This document shows, in pieces, positions 16,833 through 27,435 of a stretch of DNA of 64,000 nucleotides (positions are counted from its first letter, which is position 1; the number at the start of each line of letters is the position of its first letter). The notes under the pieces are model-generated. The model ran no database searches. It saw nothing but the letters and a program-made list of their open reading frames with translations, and had not been told where the DNA came from. The translations under genes and the position numbers were made by a program. The DNA is taken from NCBI GenBank assembly GCA_041906465.1, contig JAYRJE010000004.1, positions 327,358-391,357 of the forward strand, written 5' to 3'. This DNA comes from Didemnitutus sp041906465. GTDB taxonomy: Bacteria; Verrucomicrobiota; Verrucomicrobiia; Opitutales; Opitutaceae.

Positions 16833-18104
16833 TCACTTGAAGCTCAGAAACTCCTTGCCGAAATACGGCACGAGCGCCGCGGGGATCTTCACGCGGCCGT
16901 CGGCTTGCAGATTGTTTTCGAGCAGCGCCGCCAGCACGCGCGGCACGGCGAGGCCGGAGCCGTTGAGCGTGTGCACGAGTTCGGGTTTGCCGGTTTCCTG
17001 GTTGCGGAAACGGATCTGCGCGCGGCGCGCCTGGAAGGCCTCGAAGTTCGAGCAGCTTGACACCTCGAGCCAGCGCTTCTGGCCCGCGGCCCAGACTTCG
17101 AGGTCGTATTTCTTCGACTGGGAGAAACCGAGGTCGCCACCGCACATCAGCAGCACGCGGTAAGGCAGCTCGAGCTTGCGCAGCAGGCGCTCCGCGTCGT
17201 CGCGCAGCGCATCGAGTTCCTCGTAGCTCTTCGTCGGGTGAACCCACTTCAGCAGCTCGACCTTGTCGAACTGGTGCAAGCGGTTCAGGCCGCGCACGTC
17301 TTTGCCGTAGCTGCCCGCCTCGCGGCGGAAACACGGCGTGTAGGCGCAGCGCTTGATCGGCAGCGCGCTCTCCTCGACGATCTCGTCGCGGAAGAAATTC
17401 GTCAGCGGCACCTCCGCCGTCGGCACGGCGAAAAGCCGGTCGGGCGTCGTCTCATACATCTGCCCTTCCTTGTCCGGCAGCTGGCCGGTGGCGGTGGCGC
17501 TGGCGGCGTTGACGAAGATCGGCGGCGCGACCTCGGTGTAGCCGGCCTTCACGTCCTCATCCAAGAAGAACTGCAGCAGCGCGCGCACGATCTTCGCACC
17601 GTCGCCGACGTAGAACGGAAAACCCGCGCCCGTGACCTTCGCGCCGCGGCCGAAATCGAGCAGGTTCTCGAAACCCTTGATCTCCCAGTGCGGCTGCGCG
17701 GCCGGCGAGACGGCGTTCACGTCGCCGTGCGTGGCAAACACCACGTTCTGCTCCGGCGTCTTGCCCTCGGGCACGGACGCGTGCGGGACGTTCGGCAGCG
17801 TGAGCATCGCTTCGCGCCATTTCTCCTCGACCGTCTTCAGGCCTTCCTCGCGCGCCTTCACTTCGGCGGAAACGGCCTTCATCTCCTGCACCTTGGCGAG
17901 AAATTCCGGCGAGCCCTTCTTCAGCGCGGCCATTTCGTTGTTGGCCGCCTTCTGCTTGGCGCGGAGCTGCTCGACCTCGCCGAGCTGCGAGCGCCACGCG
18001 TGATCGAGCGCCAGCACCGCATCGAGATCGACGTCGAGGTGCTTCTTGGCAATGGCGGCGCGGACGACATCCGGCGTTTCGCGAAGGACTTTGGGATCGA
18101 GCAT
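16833..18104 (-). CDS. serS: Serine--tRNA ligase
   Basis: Class II aminoacyl-tRNA synthetase charging tRNA-Ser. It has 423 residues from ATG 18104 (MLDPKVLRETPDVVRAAIAK). The N-terminal two-helix coiled-coil arm that binds the long variable arm of tRNA-Ser spans about 30-105. Class II motif 2 lies in CFRREAGSYGKDVRGLNRLHQF and motif 3 in LNGSGLAVPRVLAALLENN. The frame is open 30 codons further upstream, but the canonical serS start is the one chosen. Confidence 0.96.
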   Translation of the reverse strand: MLDPKVLRETPDVVRAAIAKKHLDVDLDAVLALDHAWRSQLGEVEQLRAKQKAANNEMAALKKGSPEFLAKVQEMKAVSAEVKAREEGLKTVEEKWREAMLTLPNVPHASVPEGKTPEQNVVFATHGDVNAVSPAAQPHWEIKGFENLLDFGRGAKVTGAGFPFYVGDGAKIVRALLQFFLDEDVKAGYTEVAPPIFVNAASATATGQLPDKEGQMYETTPDRLFAVPTAEVPLTNFFRDEIVEESALPIKRCAYTPCFRREAGSYGKDVRGLNRLHQFDKVELLKWVHPTKSYEELDALRDDAERLLRKLELPYRVLLMCGGDLGFSQSKKYDLEVWAAGQKRWLEVSSCSNFEAFQARRAQIRFRNQETGKPELVHTLNGSGLAVPRVLAALLENNLQADGRVKIPAALVPYFGKEFLSFK

Positions 18105-18200
18105 AGGAGCGACGATTAACCGGGGAACGCCACGCCCCAGCAAGGCGATTTTGGGAGCTAGGAATCGACGGGAACCTCCAGCAGGCTCCGACAAGGGAAG

Positions 18201-19250
18201 CTATCCGTGCGGCTTTTTTATCGCCGCCAACCGGTCCACCTGGGCGCAAACCTCCTCGACTGTGATCAAATCCATGGCCCGCGCGTCATGCACGCGTTGG
18301 TGCCAGCCGGGCTGCGCTGCGCCGAGAAACTGTTGCGCCGCCTCGGCGTAGCGGTCCACGCAGTAGCGCTGCTCCGGCCACGGCCCGGTCAGCGCCGAGC
18401 GGGCGACCGCGTAAAGTCCCACGACCGGCGTGCCGACCGCCGCGGCGAGATGCACCGGCCCGGTGTCGGGCGCCAGCAAGCCTTCGGCACCGGCCAGAAC
18501 CGCCGCGAGCGTGCGCACCGAGGTGCGCCCGGCGAGGTTCAGCGCCGGCACTTTCAGTTGGGCCGCGACAGCGTCCGTCAGCGCTTTTTCCGCTGAACCC
18601 GCGCCGCCCGTAAGCACGATTCGCCAGCCGGTCGTGCGCGCGACGTGATCGGCGACAGCGGCGTAGCGCGCGGCGCGCCAGTTGCGCTCCGGTTTGCTCG
18701 CCGCCGGGTTGATCGCGAAATACCTCCCCTCGCCCACCAGCGTCCGCGCGGCCGCGGCATCGGTCGTGCCGAGCGGGAGCGCCAAGCGGCGGACCTGGTT
18801 TTCCGGCGCAATGCCGAGGGCTTGGGCAAACCCGAGAAATCCTTCGGCGAGGTGCTCGTCGCGATAAGAGAGGCGTTCGTTGACAAACCAGCCGTGCAGA
18901 TCACGACCGCGGCGCGCATCGAACCCGATCTTCCGCCGCGCCGGCACGCACGCATGCACGAGGTTCGAGCGGAAGCTCGCCTGCGCCGCGAGCAGCACGT
19001 CGAAATCGCGGCCCCGCAGCGTCCGGCGCAACGCCAGGTAGTCCCCCAGCTTCATCGGTCGCGGCACCGTCACGAACTCCACGCCGTCGAGTCCGAGGAG
19101 CAGCTCGCGCGTCATGCCGCTCGTGACCCACGTCAGCGACGCGTCGGGAAAGTTTTTTCGCAACGTCTGCACGAGCGCCGTCGCGAGCACGACATCGCCG
19201 AGCGCCGAGAGGCGCACGAGACAAATACGGCGCGGGGCGGCGGTTTGCAC
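18201..19250 (-). CDS. Glycosyltransferase family 9 (heptosyltransferase-like)
   Basis: A 349-residue GT9 enzyme, likely adding heptose to the lipopolysaccharide core at the inner face of the cytoplasmic membrane. The family pattern is clear: N-terminal ICLVRLSALGDVVLATALV, the mid-domain PAASKPERNW sugar-nucleotide region, and APDTGPVHLAAAVGTPVVGLY near residue 260-280. The start is GTG 19250, directly after the TGA of the preceding GT9 gene, so the two form an operon. Acceptor and donor cannot be read from the sequence. Confidence 0.88.
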   Translation of the reverse strand: MQTAAPRRICLVRLSALGDVVLATALVQTLRKNFPDASLTWVTSGMTRELLLGLDGVEFVTVPRPMKLGDYLALRRTLRGRDFDVLLAAQASFRSNLVHACVPARRKIGFDARRGRDLHGWFVNERLSYRDEHLAEGFLGFAQALGIAPENQVRRLALPLGTTDAAAARTLVGEGRYFAINPAASKPERNWRAARYAAVADHVARTTGWRIVLTGGAGSAEKALTDAVAAQLKVPALNLAGRTSVRTLAAVLAGAEGLLAPDTGPVHLAAAVGTPVVGLYAVARSALTGPWPEQRYCVDRYAEAAQQFLGAAQPGWHQRVHDARAMDLITVEEVCAQVDRLAAIKKPHG

Positions 19251-20240
19251 TCAGCTCGTCCGGGCGGACGGAAACGGCGCGCGCGCGTCGCCGCGGTCGG
19301 CCTCCATGCGGCGCTTCAGCCGCGCGAAAACATCGCGCGCCGTCAGCAAGCGCATATCCCCCACCGGCGCCTGAATGTAGAAATTCGTCGCACTCGTCAG
19401 CGGATACGGCCCGGACAGGCGCGGGTCGGTTGGACCGAAAATGCCCAGCGTCTTCACGCCGAGCGCCGCGGCGAGTTGCAGCGGACCGGTGTCGTTCGAA
19501 ATCACCCAGTCCGCGTGCGTGATGAGCGCCGCGAGCGAGTTCAGGCTGGTGTTGCCCGTCAGGTTGACGAAGGCACCGTCCGGAAACGCCTCCTTGCAGG
19601 GCAGGTAATGCGAGCCCGCCCACACGACCTTGCGGCCGGCCTCGCGCACGAGCAACGACGACAGCTGAGCGAACTCCGGCCAGCGTTTGTCCTCGCGACG
19701 GCTCTCGGGAAACATCAGCACCGGACGCAGGCCGTTGCGCTTTTCCATGAACGAGAGGTTGAGCTTGCCGAAGTCGCGAAAGTGCAGCGGACCATGCAGC
19801 TCAGGCTGGGCGTCAACCGTGACGAGAAACTGCAACAAAGTCTCGAGCGGATGGTGCGGCCCCGGCGTCGGCGCGCTGATCTTCTCACTGTAGAAGAATG
19901 TGGCGCCTTCGCGCGCGTCGGCGCGACCGAGCTTTCGCTTCGCGTGCGTCCACTTGATCATCAGCCCGGAGCGGAGCAGCCCCTGGAAATCCCACACGGC
20001 GTCGAAGTGCCGCGCGCGCACCTCGCGCATGAGCTGGAAGAAACCGCGCACGCCGCCCAGTCGGCGGAACACGAAAATCTGGTCCACCACGCTGCTCGAC
20101 CGCACCAGCGGCGCAAACACGTCCCGCACAATCCACGACACGCGCCAGTCCGGCTGTTGCGCTTTCAGCGCGGCCGTGACCTGCAGGCCGTGCACGATGT
20201 CGGCGAGCGAAGCGGGTTGAATGATGAGCAATTCGCGCAT
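19251..20240 (-). CDS. Glycosyltransferase family 9 (heptosyltransferase-like)
   Basis: Second GT9 enzyme of the pair, 329 residues from ATG 20240 (MRELLIIQPASLADIVHGLQ), a start that matches how family members usually begin; the frame is open to ATG 20288. It shows VWDFQGLLRSGLM, FPESRREDKRWP and SNDTGPLQLAAALGVKTLGIFGPTD, typical of heptosyltransferases. It probably acts in lipopolysaccharide core assembly along with the adjacent GT9 gene and the divergent acyltransferase-GT9 fusion. Confidence 0.87.
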   Translation of the reverse strand: MRELLIIQPASLADIVHGLQVTAALKAQQPDWRVSWIVRDVFAPLVRSSSVVDQIFVFRRLGGVRGFFQLMREVRARHFDAVWDFQGLLRSGLMIKWTHAKRKLGRADAREGATFFYSEKISAPTPGPHHPLETLLQFLVTVDAQPELHGPLHFRDFGKLNLSFMEKRNGLRPVLMFPESRREDKRWPEFAQLSSLLVREAGRKVVWAGSHYLPCKEAFPDGAFVNLTGNTSLNSLAALITHADWVISNDTGPLQLAAALGVKTLGIFGPTDPRLSGPYPLTSATNFYIQAPVGDMRLLTARDVFARLKRRMEADRGDARAPFPSARTS

Positions 20241-20373
20241 GGAGCCGGTGGAGAAATTCCTTTCAACCACCAGTGAGTTAGGTTTCATCCGACTTCGCCG
20301 AAGGCAAATTCAATCACCTTGAGCAGGAAAAATTTGAGGCAATTCAGTTCGCTCGACCATCGGCCGGCCCGCC

Positions 20374-22278
20374 ATGGTTAAGCCGGCACTTCAACTCACC
20401 GGCTGGCTCCTCGCGCACCTGCCAGTCGCAGTTCTGCGCGTGCTCACGTGGCTGGTCGCAATCGGCTTCTATTATCTCGTGCCGAGTCGCCGTCGGTTGA
20501 TGCACTCGAATCTGCATCACGCGTTCCCCGAGCGGTCCGCCGCGTGGCGTCGCACCACCGCGCGCGAATGCATCCGGCGCTTCGTCGAGACCGCATTCTA
20601 CTCGCTGGCCAGTCCCTATCTCAGCGCCGAGCGCGTGCGCCGCATCGTCCGCGGCACCGACTCGCTGCGGGCCGCCTTCGCGGCCCATCGCACGCACCCA
20701 CAGGCCACGCTGTTCTGCTCACCGCACTTCGCCCACTGGGAGGCGCAGACGGCGCTCTCGCTCCTCGTCGACGGCCCGTTCCCCGAGTTCGCGTCGATCT
20801 TCCGGCCGATCGACAATCCATCGGCCGACGCATTCATCCGCCAAACCCGCGAGCGCTTCGGCATGCGGCTGCTGTCGCGCAAACAAGGTTTTCAGGAGGC
20901 CGTGAAAATCCTCCGCCGCAACGGATTCATCGGCATCCTCCACGACCAAAACGCCGGCGACCAAGGCGCACTCACGCTCCTGTTCGACCGGGTGTGCTCG
21001 ACCACCGAACTGCCGGGACTGCTCGCGACGAAGTTCAACGCCGCGGTCTACGTCATCTACCCGCGTTACCTCGGTTTCTGGCGGGTCGAGTTGCACGTGG
21101 AGCGCATCGCGCACGAGGGCACCGCGGCGGGCGTCACGATCGCGCTCAACCGCTGGCTCGAGGAAAAACTCCGCGCCGACGAGAACCAGTGCACCTCGTG
21201 GCTCTGGGGCCATCAACGCTGGAAAAACCAGGACGCGCCGCACGCGCGTTTCCGCCTCGGGCAAAAACGCAATTTCCTCGCCGACGAACTACGCCTGCGC
21301 GGTCTCGCCGCCCTGCCCCGCCGCACGCGGATTTGGGTGCGCCTGCCCAACTGGCTCGGCGACGTCGTCATGGCGCTGCCGCTGCTGCGTGCGATCCGCA
21401 CCGCGCGGCCCGACGCCGAAATCACCTTCGTGGCCAAGGCCGCCTACCTGCCGATGCTCGAGAACCTCGCGCTCGCCGACCGCTACCGCGCGCTGCCCAA
21501 GGCCGGCGGACTCGCCTACTTCGCGGAATTCTGGCGCGCACGCGGCGAGTTTCCCGATTGCTACCTGCTCTTCACGAATTCGACGCGCGGCGACCTCGAA
21601 GCCTGGTGCACCGGCGCGCGCCAACGCTTCGGTCTCGTGCGGCCCGGCCACCCGCGTCCGTTGCTCACGCACCGCTTCGAGCTGCCGGCCGATTACGACG
21701 AAGCGCAAAATCACCAGCTCGCGCTCTGGACGGATTTTCTCCGGCGCTTCGGCCTCGAACAACCGGCCGACCTTTCGCCGCTAAGGCTGTCCGCGGTCAG
21801 CAATCAGCGATCGGCCTCCGCGCAGATCGGCCTGATCTGCGGCTCCGAAAACACGCCGGAAAAGCGCTGGCCCGCGGAGCACTGGCGCACGCTGATCGGC
21901 GCACTGCCGGAGCAGAAATTCGCGCTCTTCGGCACGCCCAACGACCGGGCGATCACCGACGCCATCGCCGCCGGCTTTGGTGAGCGCGTGGAGAATCTCG
22001 CCGGCAAGACCGGCCTCGTCGAATTTGCCGCACGCCTTCAAGGCTGCGCGGCGCTCGTCGCGAACGACACCGGCGGCATGCACCTCGCCAACGCCCTCGG
22101 TGTTCCCGTGATCGGCCTGTTTGGCCCCACGAATCCGGTCCGCACCGGCCCCGTGTTTACCGCGCCGAAGCTTCTCCTGCAACCGCCCGGCTGCCCGCCC
22201 ACCGGCGGCGGCTCGCTCGGCGACCTGCGCCCCGAGACGGTGGTTGCCGCCTTGCGCGAACAGCTTCAGGTGAATTGA
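20374..22278 (+). CDS. Fusion of a lipid A acyltransferase (LpxL/HtrB type) and a GT9 heptosyltransferase
   Basis: A 634-residue two-domain protein. Residues 1 to about 310 are a lysophospholipid/lipid A acyltransferase: a membrane-anchoring hydrophobic N-terminus (WLLAHLPVAVLRVLTWLVAIGF region), the catalytic H-x4-E motif at His118-Glu123 (HFAHWE), and LHDQNAGDQGA. Residues about 320-634 are a GT9 domain resembling heptosyltransferase II, starting WVRLPNWLGDVVMALPLLRA and ending with NDTGGMHLANALGVPVIGLF. One chain could thus couple lipid A acylation with core heptose addition. A TCAGC-type repeat runs in frame through residues about 470-482 of the GT9 domain. It is divergent from the two GT9 genes. 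Confidence 0.9.
   Translation: MVKPALQLTGWLLAHLPVAVLRVLTWLVAIGFYYLVPSRRRLMHSNLHHAFPERSAAWRRTTARECIRRFVETAFYSLASPYLSAERVRRIVRGTDSLRAAFAAHRTHPQATLFCSPHFAHWEAQTALSLLVDGPFPEFASIFRPIDNPSADAFIRQTRERFGMRLLSRKQGFQEAVKILRRNGFIGILHDQNAGDQGALTLLFDRVCSTTELPGLLATKFNAAVYVIYPRYLGFWRVELHVERIAHEGTAAGVTIALNRWLEEKLRADENQCTSWLWGHQRWKNQDAPHARFRLGQKRNFLADELRLRGLAALPRRTRIWVRLPNWLGDVVMALPLLRAIRTARPDAEITFVAKAAYLPMLENLALADRYRALPKAGGLAYFAEFWRARGEFPDCYLLFTNSTRGDLEAWCTGARQRFGLVRPGHPRPLLTHRFELPADYDEAQNHQLALWTDFLRRFGLEQPADLSPLRLSAVSNQRSASAQIGLICGSENTPEKRWPAEHWRTLIGALPEQKFALFGTPNDRAITDAIAAGFGERVENLAGKTGLVEFAARLQGCAALVANDTGGMHLANALGVPVIGLFGPTNPVRTGPVFTAPKLLLQPPGCPPTGGGSLGDLRPETVVAALREQLQVN
21787..21816 (+). repeat. TCAGC-type repeat read in frame inside the GT9 domain
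   Basis: The stretch around CGGTCAGCAATCAGCGATCGG matches the degenerate units otherwise found between genes (3412-3460, 4815-4852, 63680-63705). Here it is translated as roughly LSAVSNQRSASAQ, in a surface-like loop just ahead of the IGLICGSE strand. The reading frame is kept. Confidence 0.6.
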
Positions 22279-22282
22279 TCCC

Positions 22283-23263
<981 letters not shown>

Positions 23264-23264
23264 G

Positions 23265-23458
23265 CCCACGGCACACACAGAATACACAGAGGCCAGAGGC
23301 CGGCACCAGACGTCCGTTCGGGGCGCTTTTTCTGCGTGTTCAATGTGTTCCGTGGGTTTTCACCCAACCCCACCGACCGGAAGAGCCCACGAAACACACT
23401 AAACACCCAAAATTGCAGCGAGCGCGTCTCTTTTGGTGTGGTTCGTGTGTTTCGTGGG
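23265..23458. repeat. Two consecutive inverted repeats between the ABC ATPase genes
   Basis: Repeat one pairs 23265-23289 with 23332-23355 (CCCACGG...CACACAGAATACACAG type); repeat two pairs 23386-23407 with 23435-23458 (CCCACGAAACACACTAAACACC type). Both are imperfect and related, and both lie in the spacer between two genes that would normally be co-transcribed. They may modulate the ratio of the two ATPases, or be neutral insertions. Confidence 0.75.
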
Positions 23459-23494
23459 CCCCTTGCTTCGTCGGGTTTTCCGTGGGCCCCCTCC

Positions 23495-24475
<981 letters not shown>

Positions 24476-24540
24476 AATCCGCGCCCCGGCGAGTCCTCAA
24501 CTGACACACCGCTGTCAGCAGCAACGATTATCCTGCCGCC

Positions 24541-24867
24541 GTGAAAACCGATTCTCTCGCCACTCGTCGCGCGTCGCTCCGCGAACTCCGCACGATTCCC
24601 GGCATCGGTCCGAGCCTCGCGCTCGACCTCTACTCCCTCGGCATCCGGCGCATCGCTGATCTCAAAGCCAAAGACCCCGAGAAACTCTATCGGCAGCTCG
24701 AGCGCCGCACGGCAACGAAGCAGGATCGCTGCGTGCTCTACACCTTTCGCTGCGCCGTCTATTTCGCAGAGACGAAGAACCCCCGCGCCGATCGCCTGCG
24801 GTGGTGGAACTGGAAGGACGCGGCCGCCGGGAAGCCCCCCAGGCGCCGCGCCACCGGGACGGGCTGA
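24541..24867 (+). CDS. Cdd1-like helix-hairpin-helix protein
   Basis: A 108-residue protein with a helix-hairpin-helix core, LRTIPGIGPSLALDLYSLGI (about 16-35), and IADLKAKDPEKLYRQL, the pattern of the 'pathogenicity locus' Cdd1 family. The later CVLYTFRCAVYFAET and RWWNWKD segments also fit that family. Helix-hairpin-helix motifs normally bind DNA without sequence preference; the cellular role of this family is unknown. The start is GTG 24541. The C-terminal tail is basic and not conserved. Confidence 0.7.
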   Translation: MKTDSLATRRASLRELRTIPGIGPSLALDLYSLGIRRIADLKAKDPEKLYRQLERRTATKQDRCVLYTFRCAVYFAETKNPRADRLRWWNWKDAAAGKPPRRRATGTG

Positions 24868-24879
24868 AACCGGTCCCGA

Positions 24880-25686
24880 TCACCGCTGCGGCACCACGCG
24901 CACGAAATCCGAATACGTGATCCGCAGGTCCTCCTCGATCGACTTGAAGAAAAAGAGCCGTCCGCGGAAACGAGACCGCGATTCGCGCGGCAAGGACGGG
25001 CGCCCCTCCGCCGGCGGCGAAAACTCCATCGTGACTTCGAGCTCCGTCATCTTCACCCCGATCGCCGGCGAGAACGGTCCTGCCAGCCGCAACGTGAACG
25101 CCTGCACGGTCGCCGGCTGTTTGGTGAACTTCAGATCGAGCACGAGATGCGCGAGCAGCGGCTCCTTCAAATCCTCGCGAAAGCGTCCGCGAAATTCCGC
25201 CGTCGTCGCGTCCTCGCGCCGCGGCTCAAACGTGCCGCGATCAAGGTCGCCCTTTTCGAAGGTCGCACGCGCCGTCGGCGGCGTGCTGCTCGCCTTGTAG
25301 CGCAGGTAACGCTCGATCTCCTCCGCGGTCGGCGCGCGACCGTCGCGTTCCAGGAGCGTCCATTCGCCGCCCTTCGGCCGCGAGGGGTCGAAGCGCTCCA
25401 CCGAGGTCTCCGCGCCGCGCGTCGTGGTCAGCGTGTAGGCCCAGCCGCGCGGCGCGTCGGAAGTGAACTGCGCGAGCGCCGCACTGAAGTAAGCCGGCAG
25501 TTCCGCGGCGGCAGTGCATGCCCCAACGCAGAAACATGCCGCCACGCACACGACCCAATGGAGGGCCGAGCTCCCGCGAGGCCGGCCCTCACCACCGCGG
25601 CCGCGTTCGCGCCGCAGCCTCGCGGGATCTCGGCCCGACCGGGTTTCACCGACCCAAGTAACCAGGGATGACAGAGGCAAAATCAT
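24880..25686 (-). CDS. Exported protein of unknown function
   Basis: Not recognised. The mature part begins at about AAELPAYFSAALAQF (near residue 60) and continues as a predicted alpha/beta protein ending RITYSDFVRVVPQR. A hydrophobic, Cys-rich segment, WVVCVAACFCVGAC, precedes it and looks like a signal sequence. ATG 25686 overlaps the stop of the upstream gene (ATGA), which favours the long form of 268 residues. However, residues about 17-41 are the translation of a 20-base-arm inverted repeat (25563-25636), so GTG 25551 is an alternative start giving 223 residues. Confidence 0.55.
   Translation of the reverse strand: MILPLSSLVTWVGETRSGRDPARLRRERGRGGEGRPRGSSALHWVVCVAACFCVGACTAAAELPAYFSAALAQFTSDAPRGWAYTLTTTRGAETSVERFDPSRPKGGEWTLLERDGRAPTAEEIERYLRYKASSTPPTARATFEKGDLDRGTFEPRREDATTAEFRGRFREDLKEPLLAHLVLDLKFTKQPATVQAFTLRLAGPFSPAIGVKMTELEVTMEFSPPAEGRPSLPRESRSRFRGRLFFFKSIEEDLRITYSDFVRVVPQR
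25563..25636. repeat. Inverted repeat, GGGCCGAGCTCCCGCGAGGC family
   Basis: Arms 25563-25582 and 25617-25636 are reverse complements with one mismatch in 20 bases. A related unit (GGAGCTCGGTCCTCCATCC) lies at about 16799-16817 between tilS and serS. The copy here overlaps the 5' part of the exported-protein gene. Confidence 0.75.
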
Positions 25687-26114
25687 GGCGCCGTTTCGCC
25701 GCGGGCAATGAACCAGTCGAAGCTGCCGGCAAACGTCACGTGGCCCGCCCGGTCCTTCAACTCGACCCGCACCGTGGCCGTCGTGCGGATCTTCGTCTCA
25801 AGGTCGCGCACGAGATTCGCCCGCGTAAGATCGTCCGGTTGGGCGTAGGCGAGCAGGTCGCCGCTGCCGGCCTGCCGGTATTTCAGCTGCACGCCGCGCA
25901 CCACCGCGAACACCTTGCCGTCGAGCTGCGGAAAATCGCGCTGCAGGCACGCGGCGCTGGCCGCTTCGGCGAGCGCGAACTGCGCCGCCGCGTGCGCCGT
26001 GCCGACGTGATTCTGCACGACCGGCGCGAAAGGCAGCTCGAGCAAGTGCGCGGCGCCGGCCGGCGCGGCGACGAGTCCGAGCGCTTGGTTGAACGCGAGG
26101 TCAGTGGGCTTCAC
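25683..26114 (-). CDS. Hotdog-fold protein, putative thioesterase (DUF4442/YiiD-C-like)
   Basis: A 143-residue protein with the hotdog pattern of DUF4442-type putative thioesterases: FAPVVQNHVGTAHAAAQFALAEAASAA (about 29-55) forms the central helix region, and a strand-rich C-terminal half includes ATVRVELKDRAGHVTFAGSFDWFIA. The substrate is unknown. Its stop overlaps the start of the exported protein gene by four bases, suggesting an operon of two. Confidence 0.6.
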   Translation of the reverse strand: MKPTDLAFNQALGLVAAPAGAAHLLELPFAPVVQNHVGTAHAAAQFALAEAASAACLQRDFPQLDGKVFAVVRGVQLKYRQAGSGDLLAYAQPDDLTRANLVRDLETKIRTTATVRVELKDRAGHVTFAGSFDWFIARGETAP

Positions 26115-26268
26115 GCCGCGATGTGACGGGGGCGAGGCCTAGGTTGGCAACGCCGTTTGCAGATCGAACCAAGGCGTTCGCTGAAGAACGTCCGGCAACG
26201 AAACGACCCGGGCGCGTGATCTTGCCTAAGAAACGGCGCCGTCACGCGTGGTGCATAGGGAGACTATC

Positions 26269-26964
26269 ATGCACACCGCCACCATGACTCAACGCTTCGG
26301 CGTTCCCGCGTTAGTCGCAGCGACGTTCCACGTCGTGTTGCTGTTTGGGATTCGTCCGCCCCTCCCCACCGGAATCGGTGCGATCATCGCCGACCCGCCG
26401 GTCAGGTTGCCGCCCATTCCGATCGAGCCCCTCACGCCGCCCAAGCTCGATCCCGAGTTCACCCATGAGCAGGTCAAGCCACTCGAGAAACCCGGCCCCG
26501 TGAAACCGATCACGGAGGATCGCTCCACCGTGTTGCGGCCGGACTTGCCGCCGACGCCGTTCGACCCGCCGACGACGCGCCTTCCCGCCGTGGAGAAACT
26601 CATTCCGCAGGAATGGGGCGACGGCTCCACCGGCAAGCGCACGATCGGCGGACCCGACGGCGCGCCCATCTTTCCCCTCGACAAACTCGACGCCCAACCG
26701 CGCACGAAAGTGCAGGTGTCACCCGACTATCCGTTCGCGCTCCGCGCGGCCGGCATCGAGGGCAACGCGATGATCGAGTTCGACGTCGATGCCTCCGGCC
26801 GCGTGGTCTCGGCCCGGGCGCTGAGCGGCACGCACCGCGAATTCGCGGATGCGGCCGTGCGCGCCGTGTTGAAGTGGCGCTTCGAACCGGGCAAGCGTCT
26901 GGGCAAGGCCGTGCCGTTCCGGATGGTCGTGCCGATTGGATTCACCGTGACCGACCCGAACTGA
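26269..26964 (+). CDS. TonB family protein
   Basis: A 231-residue inner-membrane protein that should couple proton-motive force to outer-membrane transport, or act as a TonB-like periplasmic linker. It has one N-terminal transmembrane helix (about 8-28), a proline-rich periplasmic stretch (PPVRLPPIPIEPLTPPKLDP and following, about 40-100), and a C-terminal TonB fold (about 145-231) with YPFALRAAGIEGNAMIEFDV and DAAVRAVLKWRFEPG. The start at ATG 26269 has AGGGAGA seven to thirteen bases upstream; a longer frame from 26248 is possible. No exbB/exbD or receptor gene is adjacent. Confidence 0.88.
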   Translation: MHTATMTQRFGVPALVAATFHVVLLFGIRPPLPTGIGAIIADPPVRLPPIPIEPLTPPKLDPEFTHEQVKPLEKPGPVKPITEDRSTVLRPDLPPTPFDPPTTRLPAVEKLIPQEWGDGSTGKRTIGGPDGAPIFPLDKLDAQPRTKVQVSPDYPFALRAAGIEGNAMIEFDVDASGRVVSARALSGTHREFADAAVRAVLKWRFEPGKRLGKAVPFRMVVPIGFTVTDPN

Positions 26965-26970
26965 GGTAGG

Positions 26971-27363
26971 CTAGTTTGCCGCTCGGCCCGCGCGGACTTC
27001 GGTGAAGCGATTCACGCGCTGCACCAGTTCGTGCGGGCTGAACGGCTTCGTCAGATAATCGAGCGCACCGAGTTCAAGGCCGAGGTGGCGCGAATCGGTC
27101 GACGCCCACGCGGAGACAATGATGATCGGAATCGTCGCGGTCGCCGGATCACGCCGGAGAATTTCGCAGACGCCGAAACCGTCGAGATCCGGCAGCATCA
27201 GATCGAGCAGGATCAAATCCGGGCGTTGCCGCTGGGTTTCCGCGAGCGCCTCCCAGCCGTTGGCCGCCGTCGCCACCGAGTGCCCCGCCTTCCGCAGGTG
27301 ATACGCGAGCAATTCAACCAGTTCCGGTTCGTCGTCGACGGCGAGAATGTGGGCGGCGGGCAT
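26971..27363 (-). CDS. Single-domain response regulator (CheY-like)
   Basis: A 130-residue receiver domain with no output domain. Acidic pocket residues Asp10 and Asp11, phosphoacceptor Asp54 (LILLDLMLPDLDG), Ser84 in the switch position and Lys106 (YLTKPF) are all present, so it should be phosphorylatable. Such stand-alone receivers act in phosphorelays or by protein contact. No histidine kinase is encoded nearby, so the partner is unknown. It converges on the TonB-like gene with a six-base gap. Confidence 0.92.
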   Translation of the reverse strand: MPAAHILAVDDEPELVELLAYHLRKAGHSVATAANGWEALAETQRQRPDLILLDLMLPDLDGFGVCEILRRDPATATIPIIIVSAWASTDSRHLGLELGALDYLTKPFSPHELVQRVNRFTEVRAGRAAN

Positions 27364-27435
27364 CGGCGGGATGCTCGCACGCCTGTGTGGCGCGACGGCG
27401 ACGATCGCGTGACAAACGCGTGAAATACCGCGCGC

